64,000 nucleotides of DNA from Ignavibacteriaceae bacterium (GTDB lineage Bacteria; Bacteroidota; Ignavibacteria; Ignavibacteriales; Ignavibacteriaceae), in the NCBI GenBank assembly GCA_013388545.1, contig JACAFB010000010.1, forward strand, positions 62,001 through 126,000, read 5' to 3'. The notes under the pieces are model-generated. The model was given only the letters and a program-made list of their open reading frames with translations, made no database searches and was not told the DNA's origin. The position numbers and the translations under genes were made by a program. Below, piece after piece: positions 62,622-64,000 of this stretch. Each line of letters opens with the position of its first letter. Position 1 is the first letter of the stretch.

Positions 62622-63827
62622 TTATTCCTCCAGAGAATTTTTATTTATTGAAATTTTGTTAATTATATTTTTTTTCCATTCAGAAAAGTTATCAATTAAA
62701 ATCTGATTTCTTGCCTCGCCAACCAGGTCTAAATAGAACCGGAGATTATGAATGCTTGCCAGTTCAAGAGCAAGAATTTCACCGGAAATAAACAGGTGTC
62801 TTAAATATCCTCTCGAATAATTCCTGCAAGTGTAGCAGCCGCAATTTTCATCAACCGGAACGAATTCGTCTTTATATCGGGCATTACGCATTGACAGAAT
62901 ACCGTTTGAAGTGAACAAATATGCATTTCGTGCATTTCTTGTAGGCATAACACAATCGAACATATCTACTCCCCTCTCAATTGCTTCAAGAATATTTTCA
63001 GGTCTGCCAACTCCCATCAGGTATTTTGGTCTGTCATCGGGCATCAAATCAGTTGTAAAATCAACAATATTGTACAAAGTTTCTATAGGTTCACCCACTG
63101 CCAATCCACCGATTGCATAACCGTCAAAATTAAGCCGGGTTATATCTTTTGCTGAAAGCTCCCTCAGTTCGGGATAAACACTTCCCTGAATTATTCCGAA
63201 TTGATATTGATCAAACCCATAAAATCCAACTGATGATTCAAAAGCTGTCCTGTTTTTTACAGCCCACTCCGATGTAAGCGATGTAGACTTTTGAGCATAC
63301 TCAAACTCACAGGGATAAGGTGTACATTCATCGAGCACCATCATTATATCTGAGCCGATGCTTCTTTGAATTGCAACAACTTTTTCAGGAGTAAAGAAAT
63401 GTTTTGAACCATCAAGATGTGATCTGAATTCTACTCCATCGGGTTTTAGTTTCCGCAGTTCCGATAAGCTAAAAACCTGGTAACCGCCACTGTCAGTTAG
63501 AATCGGTTTTTCCCAATTCATAAACTTGTGCAAACCGCCGGCTTTTTCGAGTGTGTCAGTTCCCGGCCTCAAATACAAATGATAAGTATTAGAAAGAACA
63601 ATTTGAGCATGTATTTCACTTTCCAGGAAAAACTGATTTACAGCTTTTACAGTACCCTGAGTTCCAACAGGCATGAAAATCGGTGTTTCAACTCGTCCGT
63701 GTGAGGTTTCAAAATATCCTGCTCTGGCTTTACAATCCCTGGCTTTTTTATCAACTCTGAACTTTAACAATCTTAAGCTTTTTGTTTTTTGAAAACTAAA
63801 TTTATAATAATCAGTTTCAAGTACCAA
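62622..63827 (-). CDS. tgt: tRNA-guanine transglycosylase
   Basis: 401 residues. GYFETSHGRVETPIFMPVGT lies near residue 40, TDSGGYQVFSLSELRKLKPD near 110 and MLVDECTPYPC-type sequence near 165. The Asp nucleophile is in FDCVMPTRNARNA near 285, and the zinc site CGCYTC near 325 has its His downstream. It inserts preQ1 at position 34 of certain tRNAs in queuosine synthesis. The ATG gives about 25 extra N-terminal residues compared with most Tgt, so a TTG 20 codons downstream (LKFRVDKKAR segment) may be the true start. Confidence 0.96.
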   Translation of the reverse strand: MVLETDYYKFSFQKTKSLRLLKFRVDKKARDCKARAGYFETSHGRVETPIFMPVGTQGTVKAVNQFFLESEIHAQIVLSNTYHLYLRPGTDTLEKAGGLHKFMNWEKPILTDSGGYQVFSLSELRKLKPDGVEFRSHLDGSKHFFTPEKVVAIQRSIGSDIMMVLDECTPYPCEFEYAQKSTSLTSEWAVKNRTAFESSVGFYGFDQYQFGIIQGSVYPELRELSAKDITRLNFDGYAIGGLAVGEPIETLYNIVDFTTDLMPDDRPKYLMGVGRPENILEAIERGVDMFDCVMPTRNARNAYLFTSNGILSMRNARYKDEFVPVDENCGCYTCRNYSRGYLRHLFISGEILALELASIHNLRFYLDLVGEARNQILIDNFSEWKKNIINKISINKNSLEE

Positions 63828-63858
63828 GTTAGATCAGGGCAATAGCCCGGCCTAATTA

Positions 63859-63999
63859 TTAAATAAATCTGCTAAGCTCTTCTTCCGTAGGAATTCTGCA
63901 AGTATCCCTTTTCCCAAAAATTCTATAACGATTTTTAGCAATAATGTCATAAAAGAAATCACGGATAAAATTTGGGAAGATTATTAGCGGGTATAAAAT
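63859..63999 (-). CDS. DCC-family thiol-disulfide oxidoreductase, C-terminal fragment (cut by window end)
   Basis: The minus strand is open from the window end to a TAA at 63859, giving 46 residues. The frame begins one base in from the window edge, at 63999, and the gene continues upstream of the window. The sequence contains [20 protein letters not shown] followed by [15 protein letters not shown], the characteristic end of DUF393/DCC proteins (RD-x-x-Y-x-x-I-A-x-x-R-Y, then C-R-x-P). The N-terminal DxxCxxC motif would lie outside the window. Confidence 0.8.
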   Translation of the reverse strand: MLYPLIIFPNFIRDFFYDIIAKNRYRIFGKRDTCRIPTEEELSRFI

Positions 64000-64000
64000 C

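Noticed and set aside
1-64000. CRISPR arrays, insertion sequences, prophage or integrase genes
   Set aside because: No array of regularly spaced direct repeats, transposase, integrase or phage structural motif was seen on either strand. Gene order and codon use look uniform.

Overview
The window is AT-rich and densely coded. It looks like a chromosomal segment of a free-living Gram-negative bacterium of the Bacteroidota/Chlorobiota group, most likely an Ignavibacteria-like lineage. That placement is inferred from three things. First, there is a very large C25 (gingipain/PorU-type) peptidase ending in a type IX secretion-like C-terminal domain. Second, there are outer-membrane barrels, lipoproteins and TonB/ExbBD parts typical of that group. 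Third, at least two promoter regions fit the Bacteroidota -33 TTG / -7 TAnnTTTG pattern. No phage, insertion sequence, CRISPR array or rRNA was seen. Two tRNAs are present, Leu(GAG) and Phe(GAA), both without an encoded CCA.

Layout. (1) 1-1376, plus strand: the tail of an unknown gene, a DUF2085 protein and two small membrane proteins. (2) 9504 down to 1348, minus strand: a six-gene envelope operon (giant TPR protein, outer-membrane barrel, HU-like/SPOR membrane protein, ExbB, ExbD, TonB). (3) 9730-13470: a small barrel protein, a carboxymuconolactone-decarboxylase-like protein, tRNA-Leu, and an ECF sigma / anti-sigma / Spy-like stress module with a second Spy-like protein divergent. (4) 17296 down to 13516: phenylalanine hydroxylase, Bcp peroxiredoxin, a 6-pyruvoyl-tetrahydropterin-synthase-like enzyme, GTP cyclohydrolase I and two short-chain reductases. 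Together these are a plausible tetrahydrobiopterin supply line for the hydroxylase. (5) 17531-25807: Nudix, recX-recA, thpR-cinA, pgpA-pgsA, a DUF971 protein, purC, tRNA-Phe, glmS. (6) 31611-25894: the C25 peptidase. (7) 31757-46323: an extracellular polysaccharide / O-antigen locus (initiating sugar transferase, DegT aminotransferase, methyltransferase, GT2, GT4, O-antigen ligase/polymerase, GT9, asparagine-synthase-like protein, flippase, UDP-xylose synthase-like enzyme, Wzz, Wza).

(8) 49986 down to 46354, minus strand: ybaB, recR, a methyltransferase, two lipoproteins and ftsX. (9) 50128-59176, plus strand: a degenerate PurC-like protein, psd-pssA, purS-purQ, tatA, gatA, a GNAT enzyme, sucD with a lysine-rich tail, ndk, namZ and a lipoprotein. 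(10) 63999 down to 59241, minus strand: a cut-off DCC-family protein, tgt, yajC, ribBA, a full NfeD protease and a stand-alone copy of the NfeD C-terminal domain.

Most of the window is ordinary core metabolism and envelope biology. The parts most worth a second look are the PurC-like probable pseudoenzyme at 50128, the TPR/barrel/HU-SPOR/TonB operon, the biopterin-phenylalanine hydroxylase cluster, the 1905-residue C25 peptidase, the asparagine-synthase homologue without its N-terminal cysteine, and a lipoprotein gene that seems to start at ATT.
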